Origin: Phlebopus portentosus
Taxonomy: Eukaryota; Basidiomycota; Agaricomycetes; Boletales; Boletinellaceae
NCBI GenBank assembly: GCA_037892935.1
Contig: JAYXKI010000015.1
Location: 1,178,001 to 1,242,000 of the forward strand
DNA: 64,000 nucleotides
Direction: 5' to 3'
Shown: positions 49,251-59,709 of the stretch, piece by piece
Layout: each line of letters begins with the position of its first letter
Position numbering within the stretch: the first letter of the stretch is position 1
The notes under the pieces: generated by a model
What the model saw: only the letters and a program-made list of their open reading frames with translations
Told to the model about the DNA's origin: nothing
The model's database searches: none
Translations under genes and position numbers: made by a program

Positions 49251-49457
49251 AGGAGATAGGCCTTGGTTTAGAGCTGGGAGCTTGCCAGGAGGAAGGAAGA
49301 TGCCCAAGAACCAACTGGGGCAGGAAGGGTAAGGTGGCTAGTTGGAAAGCGGAGGTGGTACTTGCTGGATAACTTAGCTACTAAACCATGTATTATTATA
49401 ATGCGCTGAAATTCAGTGATACTTATAAAAATGTTGGTTGAATTTGTCTAGGTCAAT

Positions 49458-50270
49458 ATGTCAAACAAAGACATTATGAAGTATCCCTTGTTTAAGGAAA
49501 ACCCTTATGAGTCACTTGAGAACTTCCAGAACCAAATGATCAGCTGGTTGAATGAAAAACATCCGAGCGACCGACAAAAGAGAGTCAAGATCATTTTGGA
49601 ATGTCCACAAGAACAAGCTCAGACTTGGGTTAATGGCAAATGGGCCGTGAATAGGAATCAATTAGTCTCCACCTACAAGCGAGATGCAGACAATAAGCTT
49701 GTTATTGACCAGAAAGGTGGATGGGATGACGAGGACGACCTATGGAATGAATTAGCGCTCAACTATAATGGCATTTTTGGACTTCAAGAAGAAGCCAAGC
49801 AAAATATTAGGATGATTTATCAGGAATGGGCACGGGTGAAGCAGTATAACAGGGCCTTCAATGATATTAGGATGAGATTACTAGATCACTATGATCATCA
49901 AGCGCTGATTTACAAATACAAGAGAGGACTCAATCAGGCGATCCTAAAGGCCCTGCTTATGAATACAGACCATCCTACTTGGGAACTGACCCAATGGCAA
50001 GAGAATGCTAGCAATCTGGAGGCCAGTCTAATAGCTGCCAAGATAATAGGCAGTAACAGGAAGTACACCTCTATGTTTAAAGATGGGCAGGCAGTATCGT
50101 ACACGCCAGTGCCCCCAGAAGCTCATCACCCAGCCGAGTTTCTGGGTGAGCCTATGGACATTGACATGTCTAGGCGCTTTACTAGAGGTTCCCGAGGTGA
50201 AAATTCTGGGGCATGCTGGGCATGTGGCAAAACAGGTCACTTTGCATGGGACTGCAACAATGTAGGGTGA
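49458..50270 (+). CDS. Gag of the plus-strand Ty3 element
   Basis: 270 codons, uninterrupted. Starts MSNKDIMKYPLF, followed by a helical capsid-like region (NPYESLENFQNQMISWLNEK, YKRGLNQAILKALL). It ends with the zinc knuckle CWACGKTGHFAWDC at about residues 252-265, expected to bind the element RNA. It forms the particle shell in Ty3-type elements. The frame is intact although downstream pol is broken. Confidence 0.8.
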   Translation: MSNKDIMKYPLFKENPYESLENFQNQMISWLNEKHPSDRQKRVKIILECPQEQAQTWVNGKWAVNRNQLVSTYKRDADNKLVIDQKGGWDDEDDLWNELALNYNGIFGLQEEAKQNIRMIYQEWARVKQYNRAFNDIRMRLLDHYDHQALIYKYKRGLNQAILKALLMNTDHPTWELTQWQENASNLEASLIAAKIIGSNRKYTSMFKDGQAVSYTPVPPEAHHPAEFLGEPMDIDMSRRFTRGSRGENSGACWACGKTGHFAWDCNNVG

Positions 50271-50437
50271 GAACAACAGGGAAGCCGTGGACACCGAACC
50301 AACTACAAGAGACGGGTGCAGAAGAGACGATCTGGCAAGACTGGCCGCTTCCTAAAACACTGGGAAGTTGGGATTAGCAGTGATTCTGAGATGGAAGAAC
50401 TACTGGACAAGAGAACGAAGTTACCAAGGCGTAAGGA

Positions 50438-50998
50438 ATGGGCTTTGTATGCCCTCGAGGAGGATTCCGAGGAGGATTTTTAAAGGGCCACCAGTTGACA
50501 TCAGACACTGGTGAGAGCTCGAAGGACACACAAGAAATTAAGCACCGATGGACTATTGCTAGACCAAATTCCAACCATTCTACTATACCCATTGACGTCA
50601 TTCAGGGACAGAAAAAGATTAATCTCTCAGCTATGATTGACTCCAGATCTGCAATCACTACTATTAGCCCTATGGTTGTACAGAGTCTAGGACTAAGAAC
50701 AGTGCCTGCAGAAGGAAACTATACCATCCGGAATGCCGATGGATCGATTAATCATAGTGGATGGACTCAGAACGTCAGAGCAATAGTGGACACAGGGATT
50801 ACAAGAGGCTTAATGGACATTGCAGTGGTGGACACACACAAAGACAAGTTTCTCATAGGAAATGATTGGCTTGAACAGCATAAGCCAACTATCGACTGGA
50901 CTAAAGGAATCCTTTGCAAAGGCAGAAAGGAAATTGCTTTTAATGGGATGGCCCGGTTGCACTCCATACAGCTATTCCTAGCCCCAAGGAAACTCTGA
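50438..50998 (+). pseudogene. Retropepsin-like protease of the plus-strand Ty3 element, altered active site
   Basis: The domain has AMIDSRSAITTISPMV in place of the usual DSGA/DTGA, so the catalytic-loop Gly is Arg. Later FLIGNDWLEQHKPTIDW matches the C-terminal half of retropepsins. The frame is open, but the Gly to Arg change should disable it. Confidence 0.65.
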
Positions 50999-51148
50999 AA
51001 GCGCAGAAGATGGTGAAGAATTCCAGAATACATACCACTCAAATGGGATGCAGATGATGAAAAGGAAGAAGAATGGGAAACTAGGGTCTATTACCACAGC
51101 GACATCAAATCAGGACAAGAAACTGAGGAAGAAGGAGATAAAGAACCA

Positions 51149-51649
51149 ATGACGGTACCACCAGAAAAGGGAAAAGAAAAGGAATCTACAGGGCTACTTG
51201 TAATGTTTGAGGAAGTCATGCATAAACCACCAGAACTCTCCTTCACGAAGCAGGAAGGGAGATGGAAATTCTTCTGGTTTGGGAACAAGTGCCGAATAAC
51301 GAAGGATGAACAAAACTGGTACAACTTTGACAGTCTCGAGGAAGCGGATGGTACAGTATACCGCACTATAGTCAGGGACATGGACAAGGACACCAAACAC
51401 GATGACCTCCTCAATAAATATGGCAGCATGTATACAGCGCATCTTCAGCTATTGGCAATTCAGGGAGGCCTAGAAACAGCGACCTCACCAACAACATCTG
51501 AAGCACAAGTGAGAGTGCGGGAAGAAATACAAGCACAAATAACAGTTGATGCAGAAGGATCTGATACGAGTAGAAGGAAGAAGCCTAGTGTACCACCGAA
51601 AGGAGGAAAACCTGGACACTATACACCTGATCCACTCAAGATGTGTTGA
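51149..51649 (+). CDS. Linker ORF between protease and RT
   Basis: 166 codons without a known domain, with a charged, Lys/Glu/Asp-rich composition (PPEKGKEKESTG). In this family it may be part of one long pol frame; stops separate it from RT at 52226. The stretch 51650-52225 has only short frames and degraded coding. Confidence 0.4.
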   Translation: MTVPPEKGKEKESTGLLVMFEEVMHKPPELSFTKQEGRWKFFWFGNKCRITKDEQNWYNFDSLEEADGTVYRTIVRDMDKDTKHDDLLNKYGSMYTAHLQLLAIQGGLETATSPTTSEAQVRVREEIQAQITVDAEGSDTSRRKKPSVPPKGGKPGHYTPDPLKMC

Positions 51650-52225
51650 CAGAAGAGCAGAAAAAGTGGTACTGATTCAAACCCTGTCATAAAGAGTATT
51701 AGGGTGGAGTGGACTCCTCCATCCGTGCACGAGGGCCACAATGACTCAACCCTGGCAGTGCAGAAGTAGTCGGTTAGCTTCACCACATGAAGTGAAGGTA
51801 CAAGTAGGAGTACTTTAGGTCAGGAGCACTGTGGAACTAAGGCCACGAAGCATACTAGGTTTGGCCATCTAGCGAGATCTCCTCCTATAAGAGACCAAGA
51901 AGTAACCAGACATGAGACGTCATTCAAGGGTAGGCTAGTGTCTGGAAAAGTGGTCCACCCCAAAGGGAGGGTAGTCCCAAGCAATTGGCACAGGGCCAAA
52001 GTTAGTATGCCACAACCATCAAGTAGGCTAGCTTCGGGAGCTCAAGTGTGCCCGCGAAGACCACAGTTTAGGAACCAAATGCAGGGCCCTGCTCTGACAG
52101 GGAAAACAAACGGTAAAGGTAACAGGTTCATTTCGAATTATGCCGCAATGGAGCAGGAACTCTCACAGGGGCAGAAGGGGCGCCGACGATGCACGCCTGT
52201 TGACTCGGTTATGTAGCCACCCAAA

Positions 52226-53866
52226 GTGGAAGGAAAAGTGCTAGAGAGAAGAGCTGGATCCGAGATGGAGTTCAAGGGTACCCTGGGATCGTGCAAGCCC
52301 GCTACCTCAGTGGATGCAGAGGATGCCTCTCGAAGAGGAAGGCCACCCAAGCCTCCTCACTGGATTCACCGCCTAGAGCATCGACAGGTTGCATCTTGGA
52401 GGGAATGCCTTCTCAAGTACAATAGCATAGCTCAAAAATATGCGCAAGAGAAAGCACTCAATGAAAGGATGGCAGACCCTGCTGGCAACAAATCTCTTGA
52501 AGAAATTCTTCCAAAACAAATATGGGAGTTCAGAGATAGGTTTGACAAGGAAGCCGCCAAACGGTTGCCTAGTTCGAGCCAGTGGGACATGAAGATTGAG
52601 CTCCTTCCAGGAGCAGAGCTCCCAAAACCTGGACCAGTATATCCACTTGCTCCTGCTGAAAAGCAAGCAGTAGAAGAATGGATTCGCGAGGATCTGAATA
52701 AGGGATGGATTTGTGTTGTAGGAAATCAAGTACCAGCTGAAGAAAAGGCGAACACTTGCACACCAGTATTTGTCATAGCCAAGAAGACAATAGGAAAGGA
52801 TGGCAAGCTGGAGTATAGAATTGTTATCGACTACAGAGGGCTGAATGCAGTGGTCATTCCTGATCACCAACCAATGCCTCTGCTACATATGCTCCTAGAC
52901 AATCTTGCGCATGCTAAATGGTTCTCTACACTGGATTTGCAAAGTGGGTACAATAACATTTGAATACACCCAGAGCATGAGAAATATGCCGCCTTCAGGA
53001 CTCATATGGGAGTATACCAGCTGATGGTAATATAGTTCGGATTGATGAATGCACCTGCGGTATTCCAATGTGCTATGAACGAGCTCTTTCAGGACATGAT
53101 TGGGCAGGGCATACTCATTTATTTGGATGACATTATAGTCTATGCAGAAATGGAACAGGAACATTGGGACCTGCTAGCAGAGGTATTGTGCAGGTTAAGA
53201 AAAGCAGACTTCTTCTGTAAACCAGAGAAGTGCTACTTCAGAAAGAAGGAACTCGACTATTTAGGATTTGTGGTTAACCAGTCGGGCATGCAGATGGATC
53301 CATACAAGGTGAAGGCGGTTCAGGAATGGCCAGACTTGTCAAGCAAGTGAGACATTTGAAAGTTTATCAGTTTTGCAAATTTCTACCGAAAATTCATTGA
53401 AAACTTCGCCAAGATCGCAAGGCCACTAACAGAACTTATGTCTGGCAAGAAGACATTCACCTAGGGAGAATGACAACAGGAGAGCTTTAGGAAACTAAAA
53501 GAAGCTTTCACCACTGCACCAATGCTAGTATGACCTGATCACGAGAAGCAATTTGTGCTAGAAACCGATGCATCAAACTTTGCGATGGGAGCCATGCTCT
53601 CGCAACTAGGGGATGATGAAATTTTGCACCCCATTGGATATTGGTCGAACACCTATCGAGATGCCAAGAATAACTATCCGGTAATGGACAAGGAATTACT
53701 GGCAATTGTCAAGGCCTTGAGCAACTGGAGGCACCACTTGGAAGGAGCTAAACATGAGATTCGAGTGGTTAGCGATCAAGCCAACCTTCGATATTTTATG
53801 GAAGCTAGGAAGCTAAGTGGTCGCCAAGCAAGATGGGCGACATTTCTCAGCAGATTTCGATTTTGA
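52226..53866 (+). pseudogene. Reverse transcriptase and RNase H of the plus-strand Ty3 element
   Basis: RT motifs are IVIDYRGLNAVVIPDHQP, WFSTLDLQSGYNNI (then TGA at 52961-52963), FGLMNAPAVFQ and the active site ILIYLDDIIVY. RNase H starts LETDASNFAMGAML with YPVMDKELLAIVKAL and SDQANLRYFM. Stops at 52961, 53348 and others fall where Arg or Trp codons are expected (CGA to TGA, TGG to TAG). Catalytic residues themselves remain. Confidence 0.85.
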
Positions 53867-53869
53867 ATT

Positions 53870-54580
53870 GAGTATTGACCTGGAACCAAGAATTCACGAG
53901 CGGACGCATTATCAAGAAGGCCAGACTACGAACAGGGCCAAGAGGACCAGCCAGAACAAGTCCTACTTCCTCCGCAATTGTTCAGAACATCGGACCTGCT
54001 CATGCACACAGTATGGGTATTTGAGCTTGCAAGGGGTCCAGAACTGGGAGAGAAGATTCGAGATGCCTATAAACGATCCAAAGAGCCAACAATCGGAACG
54101 TTCGAAGAAGGATATTGGTGGAAGGATGATAAATTGGTTATCCTATCAGATGAAGAAATTAAGAAGGAAATTGTATGACAGTGCCATGATGCCCCAGCAT
54201 CCGGACACCCGGGGATACAGAAGACTATAGACAAACTGGAAAGGAGAGTTTGGTGGCCGAAGATGAGGGAATGGGTAGAAGAATATGTGCGCACATGCAA
54301 CGTGTGCCAAATGAGGAAAGCGAGACGAGGAAGGACACAACCACCGCTGCAACTATTGTAGATAGCAACAAGGCCTTACGACAAGATTACTATGGACTAT
54401 GTCACTGGACTCCCGATGACGAGTAAAGGAAACAATGCAATACTAGTAGTGGTAGACAGGTTCTCTAAAATGGGAACTTTTATACCTACCACAGTAAACG
54501 CAAACTCGAAAACCACTGCAGATTTAATGATCAATTATGTCTACAGCAAGGTTGGGACTCCAAAGACAGTGATCAGTATA
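53870..54580 (+). pseudogene. Integrase of the plus-strand Ty3 element, truncated
   Basis: HHCC zinc region (CHDAPASGHPGIQKTIDKL.. then CNVCQMRKAR) preceded by TGA at 54176-54178. The core begins KITMDYVTGLPMTSKGNNA (first catalytic Asp) and runs to GTPKTVIS, then breaks at about 54578 before the second Asp. The rest is absent. Confidence 0.82.
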
Positions 54581-54585
54581 CTATG

Positions 54586-55343
54586 AGTCCTTGATAAGAA
54601 ATATCACTAAAGCGGTGGGCGGCGAGGCGTGACAGGCGCGCTGTGATGGCAGGGGCCATCGCTGAGATGCGCCGCCAAGCCACCAAGATCTAGGGGTGCC
54701 CCAATCAGAATAGCGGAATGCTGGTACGTCATGTCAAACGTCGGGGCCATTTGGATCGGTCAGGGCACGCTCTATATAGATCTGAAATGCCAAGGGGTCA
54801 AATAAAACTAAAAAGGGGAATATACAGATGGCCACTGGGCACGCTACTGTGCTCAGCGTACAATGTGGGATGATAAGAATATGAAACAATCAACAAAATG
54901 GACCTGAGATTGGCTATCGTTCACCCAGCCGGTGCGGCGGCAGGCATACACCTCCGCGATGGCACAATATACATCTGCTGCAGCATGTCTGGCCACCGTG
55001 CGAGCATTTCCAAAGCCTGGAATCACCAAATTTGGCGGCACCGTTCTTGGGAGAGGCTGGAGAAGAGGAACCAGGGTTTGGTTGAAGTGGGGACAGGGTG
55101 ATTATAAGATAGAAGTGAAGGCGTCGCCGCCAGTTCGCATGGTCTGTGGCGGTGGTGGCGTAGGTGCTGTTCCTAGGCCGCCGAAGGTCCAGCTGCTGCT
55201 GAGCAGGCTGTATTATGGGTAATGGCAGCGAAGGCTGGTTTGCTGACAATAGTATGCGGGGTGTCCTAGGTATGGTATAGGGGAGTACAGCCCTTACAGG
55301 CCTGTGCCGCTGGACCGGTACAGGTTAGTGCGGCGCACTACAG
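54586..55343. other. GC- and CpG-rich block of unknown origin
   Basis: About 760 bp with many CpGs (GGTGGGCGGCGAGGCGTG..), unlike both neighbours. TATA-like CTATATAGATC at about 54771 and AATAAAAC at about 54800 suggest an LTR-like or promoter-bearing piece. Short frames occur on both strands, none recognisable. It joins a truncated integrase on the left to a truncated chromovirus on the right. Confidence 0.4.
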
Positions 55344-57592
55344 CGTATGCTCCACTCGGCAGGTTGTTGTTTGCTTGAGCTCTCACTTGACTAGTCTGTA
55401 GTCCTTCAAGTCATACTATTCTCTCTCGTAGAGATAGTATTATGGGTGGATATTCATTGTCTGTTCGGGTGGCAGTTCCCTGAAGAATGTCTCTATCTAG
55501 TTCCAATCTCGATATCCTTCCTTGGATATGATTCAGTTTGCTATCTCGGTGCGATCCTGATCTCATTCAGTTATTCGTTCGGTTACTCGTCCTTTGATTG
55601 TTACTTCTTCCACTTGAGTTCTCTGGATGGTTCATTAACCATGTTTCTCGCCTATAGCTTCAGGTGAATTGTTATAAGGTATAGTAGACCAAGCCATTCC
55701 TTTCTCGTCGAATTTAGCAATAGTAGCTGGTACTGTTGCTACCTTAGTTGTTGTTGTTTGTGTGCTCCCAACTGCAGGGCTACCAGATGCCTTTGCTATT
55801 AGGTACACTTCGTCGGTAAAGGGGTTATGATAATAGATGTTTGATTTGAGTGAATTGGGTTTGTTCTTCAGGATGTGCACTTGTCCTAGGGAATAGGTTT
55901 GCTAATCTCAAAACTAGCAGCGTCAATAGGGACTTGAGGTCGATGGTCCTCGCCTCGATAAAACACTAGCCAAGAACCTTGCCCGTGAGAGGTGGTGTTA
56001 AAACTAGCAAGTGATCTTTCGATCCAATGTTAGAGGTGTAGGTCCGGGGTTACACCGGTTTTGATCCTTTTGCCTAAGCAGCAGTATGTTGTGCAGAGGT
56101 GATCTATCTACCCACGTTTAGCTGTACCACGCGGTCCCCTTACTATCCTTCTTAGTTGCAGTCCTGATTAGGGATGCTTTCAGAAACAAGGTAGAGTAAG
56201 AGCAGATTGGGATTTCCAAGAGGCATAGTAGTACAAAGCACACAGTGAGTCATGTTAGGACACTATCACCAGTGTGTTAAGAGGATTGAAAGATGGGGAA
56301 AGAGGGCCTACTTCTAACGCTATTTATGCTTTCTAGATAATCCATTTTCCATCCTATTTCTTACTCATCTTCTCTCCACTTTACTCCACCATGCTCCACC
56401 TTGCTCTACTTCTCTCCACCATTACATCACTTCCTTTATCATTCTGCTCCACTGAGCACCACTTTGCTCTAATGTATCTCTACTATGACGGAATTCTGTG
56501 GGGTTGCTGACTAAGACAATAGAGGTGCTGCTCCAGTATGGAAAGCTCCACTGTCAGTGCTCCACTATGATGTCGATTCCATCACTAGGTGGGATTGTAG
56601 CTCTTGGTGCAATGTAGGTAGCTCAATATGTAACTCTTCGCTGTTCATCTTGTGGTCCAAAGGGTGTAAGCACAACCCACACATCAGTATTGAGATGTTG
56701 GGTTGGTGTAGAGTATGGTCCAATGCATACCATGAACTGTATAAGTTCTGCTGGGAGATGCAGTTGTGTTCGAGTGACTAGCCATGCTTTGCCTGGGAGT
56801 CTAACATCGCAAATGTATTGCCATATCCTTCGTTAGAGTACCAGTTGTAGTTGCTTGGTGTCCAGGTTCGTATTCCTTGGTAAATAAAGGTTTGCTTGTA
56901 CTGTAGAGACTGGACATGAGTTATGCAGCTCTGGCTTGTACCATCCTAGTATCTTCTAAGTTATCGGGTCTGCAGCTCGAGGGGTTTGAGTTGTAGCAAT
57001 GAGTTTCTCATGTCGCTTGGGTATTATAGGATTTGGTGGATTGGCATGTAACGCTTCTTGCGTGTGATGTTGGACTTTGATTTGGCAGTCACATGTTTCG
57101 CTTGTAGCATGACATACTGTGAAGTATATCTCATAAAGGACCATGTACGCTTGGGCACAAGTCTGACAGTGCTGGAATGCCAGTGATGTCTCCATTGGGC
57201 TCAGATTAGCCTTCAGACTTTAGGTATTAGGCTTTAGTAGTTGTGTTCTAGACTTCTCGGGCTTCTAGTAGTTTTAATTGCTTCTTGACTTCTTTTGATC
57301 GGGTCGGATCGGGAGTTTGGTTAGCGGCATTAAGGTGACAGTCAGTGGTAGTAAATCGGTGGTGGTAATTACTGGTTGGTGGTGTTAAGTAGTCCGCGGG
57401 GTTACATACTTGTAGTGTGCTTCTTAGGCGCTCATATATTGCCATTGATGCCCATGACCGTTGCCTTGGTCACGTTAACAGTAGTTTGGCTCTAGTGACT
57501 GCTAGACTGTTACTAGTCACGTTTGGAATGCTGATCCTGTTGATCTGCTGATTGTGTCGATCTTGATGCGAGTTTTTGAGCAGATCCTTTCA
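55344..57592 (-). mobile_element. Element 3: truncated chromovirus (5' end only)
   Basis: 55344-56027 is homologous to 34196-34880 of element 1 (gag leader), and 56008-56027 carries the primer-binding site as GGATCGAAAGAT, with its CpG. It is followed by a complete LTR. All of gag-pol is missing left of 55344. Confidence 0.8.
56028..57592 (-). repeat. Complete LTR of element 3, 1565 bp, uninterrupted
   Basis: TGTTAGAGG...CCTTTCA without the 1619 bp insertion, so it serves as the reference for the other copies. R-start motif at 56283-56294 with the TATA-like box to its right. Confidence 0.87.
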
Positions 57593-57890
57593 GATTTCTT
57601 GTTAAAGTAGACCTTTTACATACTTAAAGTCTATATAAGTAAATAGTTTGACTCTTTTGTTTCCTTGTCTTTCTATTCTACTTATCTTCACTGTGATTTA
57701 GATATCTACTTTTATATTTCTTATTAGTTAAATTTTACTTACCTTTACTATGATTTAACATGCAATGGCTTAAGCTTAAAGTTTATCTTAGATACTTATT
57801 AGTTATAATGACTTTAGGTTTTACTTATTGTTACTTGTTTATTATTGTGTTAGCCTACCTCAGATTGATCCTTCAATTTGTTTACCTAAT
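57593..57890 (+). repeat. Diverged relative of the 495 bp LTR
   Basis: Shares CTATATAAGTAAATAGTTTG and following stretches with 45110-45375. Element 3 seems to have inserted into it. The left part is missing. Confidence 0.5.
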
Positions 57891-58298
57891 ACTGTGTCAA
57901 GCCCGACAATATTTATATTAATTTCTGTCATATCTTCTTTAAAGGCTATTGCCACCCCTCTTTTTTATTATATCCCATATATCCTGCAGGTGCTAGTAGA
58001 CTGGAACAAAAAGCCCCTTTTTTTCTCCTAATTCACAATATTAGTACTGCCTCTCTGTAGTTAGACGCTGCTACTACTGTCTTTATCTCTGTCTAGGAGA
58101 GTCTGATAGTTTACATTTTAGAGCCTATAGCAAGAGAGGTAAATAGGTGTTATTTCAACTAGTTTTAGGCCCTTCCAAGGGCACATAATACTTACTAAGG
58201 TTATAAAGAAAGGTAGAGAACAGCCAAGTAGCCTCAATAGCAACTGCTGGCCAGCCATACCACTACTTAACACTCTTCACAAGAGGCTGCACAGAAGA
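57891..58298. other. A/T-rich stretch without a recognised feature
   Basis: About 400 bp with no long frame and no match I can see elsewhere in the window. Confidence 0.4.
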
Positions 58299-58323
58299 TG
58301 TTAGATCACACAAATCCAGCAAG
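58299..58323 (-). repeat. 25 bp inverted Copia LTR end
   Basis: TGTTAGATCACACAAATCC.. equals the start of the minus-strand Copia LTRs at 62462 and 62988, and is nearly the reverse complement of the end of the adjacent LTR (58499-58523). Likely the remainder of an LTR into which the plus-strand Copia inserted. Confidence 0.5.
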
Positions 58324-58523
58324 TGTTGAAAGTGTGATTCTAACACTCTTAGTATTTTGTAGTTTATTATTCTGTTTATATTCTTTCTTATGTCCGCTTT
58401 CTTGATTATGTGATGCTTATGTAATCTCCTGTAAAAGCGGCACAGTCTATTGGTGAGTACTCTACATCAAGTGTACTTACCACTGGACTCAGTGGTCCCT
58501 TGCTGGATTTGTGTGATCTGACA
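58324..58523 (+). repeat. 5' LTR of the plus-strand Copia, 200 bp
   Basis: TGTTGAAAGTGTG...GTGTGATCTGACA. Matches the reverse complement of the LTRs at 62462-62713 and 62988-63240, but lacks their internal 28 bp duplication. Confidence 0.8.
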
Positions 58524-58534
58524 GGTTATGAGCC
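58524..58534 (+). promoter_or_regulatory. Copia primer-binding site resembling a half initiator tRNA site
   Basis: GGTTATGAGCC directly follows the LTR. It is complementary to GGCUCAUAACC, the anticodon arm of initiator tRNA-Met, as in Copia elements primed by a cleaved tRNA. Confidence 0.6.
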
Positions 58535-59709
58535 TTGAGCTCTAGCTATCTGCACTGTCGCATTTTTGAGTTTTTGGGTTTGGAGAGCTGCTGCTGTTGT
58601 CAGAGAAGCTTTTAGTGTTCTGGACTGGCCTTTTGGTGTGTTCCTAGTGTTCTCATCATCTTCTGCACCCTTCTGTGCAGTTTCTACAGTCCCAGAGCCC
58701 TCTGCCTTCTTCTTTGGCCTTTATTAGTGCCAAATCTTCTTAAAACTCCACTGCTTGATTGCTCCACAACTGTCCAGCCATTTTTGACGCTCTTTGGCAC
58801 GTTTACTTGGCCCATATAGGCCTACTGTCCTACCGAGTTTTAGTTTGATCCGTCATGATTTGACACCGCTATAGCCCTATCAGTTTTGGCTATTTTCGAA
58901 GTTGTATTGCCTATCCCGGGTGGACCGCTGATCCGTTTCTCACGAAATTTGGCACGTCTATTTGTCCTATTTTCTAGACCCCTGTCGCGAAGTTTTAGCC
59001 AAATCGGTCAAGAACTTGCTGACTTATTGAAGGATCTTTGTTTTGCACCTTATTTTGGCAACTTTCAATTTTCTCGGCAACCGCTGATCCGATCCGGACA
59101 CCCATTGGTGTGCATATGGCTCTTATAACTGTGCATATTTCCACCAAGTTTCAGCCTGAGCGGCCACAGTTTAACTGCGCTGTGGGCTTTTCTTGTGCTG
59201 ATAGAAATCATTGATTGCCGCCGATCTGCTGATCTGATCTGCGTGCTCTTTGCATCGTTCGATTTTACTCATCGTTCTCTATATACATGCCAATTTGCGC
59301 ATTGTTCTGCCTAGCCATTCCCTCTCTGCACTGCATTTTGTGTCTGGCAGCTCTGGTGTTAATTGGTGTGTGGCTCCATCACTGTTGTTGGATCAGCCTA
59401 GCCTACAGACTGTGAAGCTTGCCTGCCCGGCCTTAGTTTGCTGGTTGTAGTCACTCTTTGAGTGTCTACTTAAGCCTAGAGCCTCTCTCAGTTAGCGGTG
59501 CCTGCGGGGTCTTAGCAGACCAACAGACCAGCACTGTCTTGCGGCAAATCTGTGTATACTTCAGTGACTGTAGAAGACTACACTGGTTGGCATTGATCTG
59601 TCACCTCCAGGCATAAATTTGTTAGCGCTCTCTCCCTCATTGCTCCCTCACTGCTTATTTCTTCTAAGCATCATCTGTCCACTCTCATTCACACCTCATT
59701 TCAACTATC
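58535..59709 (+). other. Copia leader
   Basis: About 1.2 kb between priming site and gag ATG, with only short frames. Unusually long for a Copia leader; content not recognised. Confidence 0.45.

Larger units (their letters stand above)
46370..54580 (+). mobile_element. Plus-strand Ty3/gypsy element, 3' truncated
   Basis: Consists of 5' LTR, predicted self-priming site, two extra coding regions before gag, gag with zinc knuckle, protease, a linker ORF, RT, RNase H and integrase. It is cut off in the integrase core near 54580, so its 3' LTR and any chromodomain are not present. Dominant stops are TGA at sites where related proteins have Arg. Its sequence is unlike the minus-strand chromovirus, so it is a separate family. 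Confidence 0.82.

Noticed and set aside
54914..55249. Minus-strand ORF in the GC-rich block as a gag start
   Set aside because: Low-complexity Pro/Ser composition, no zinc knuckle or capsid motif.
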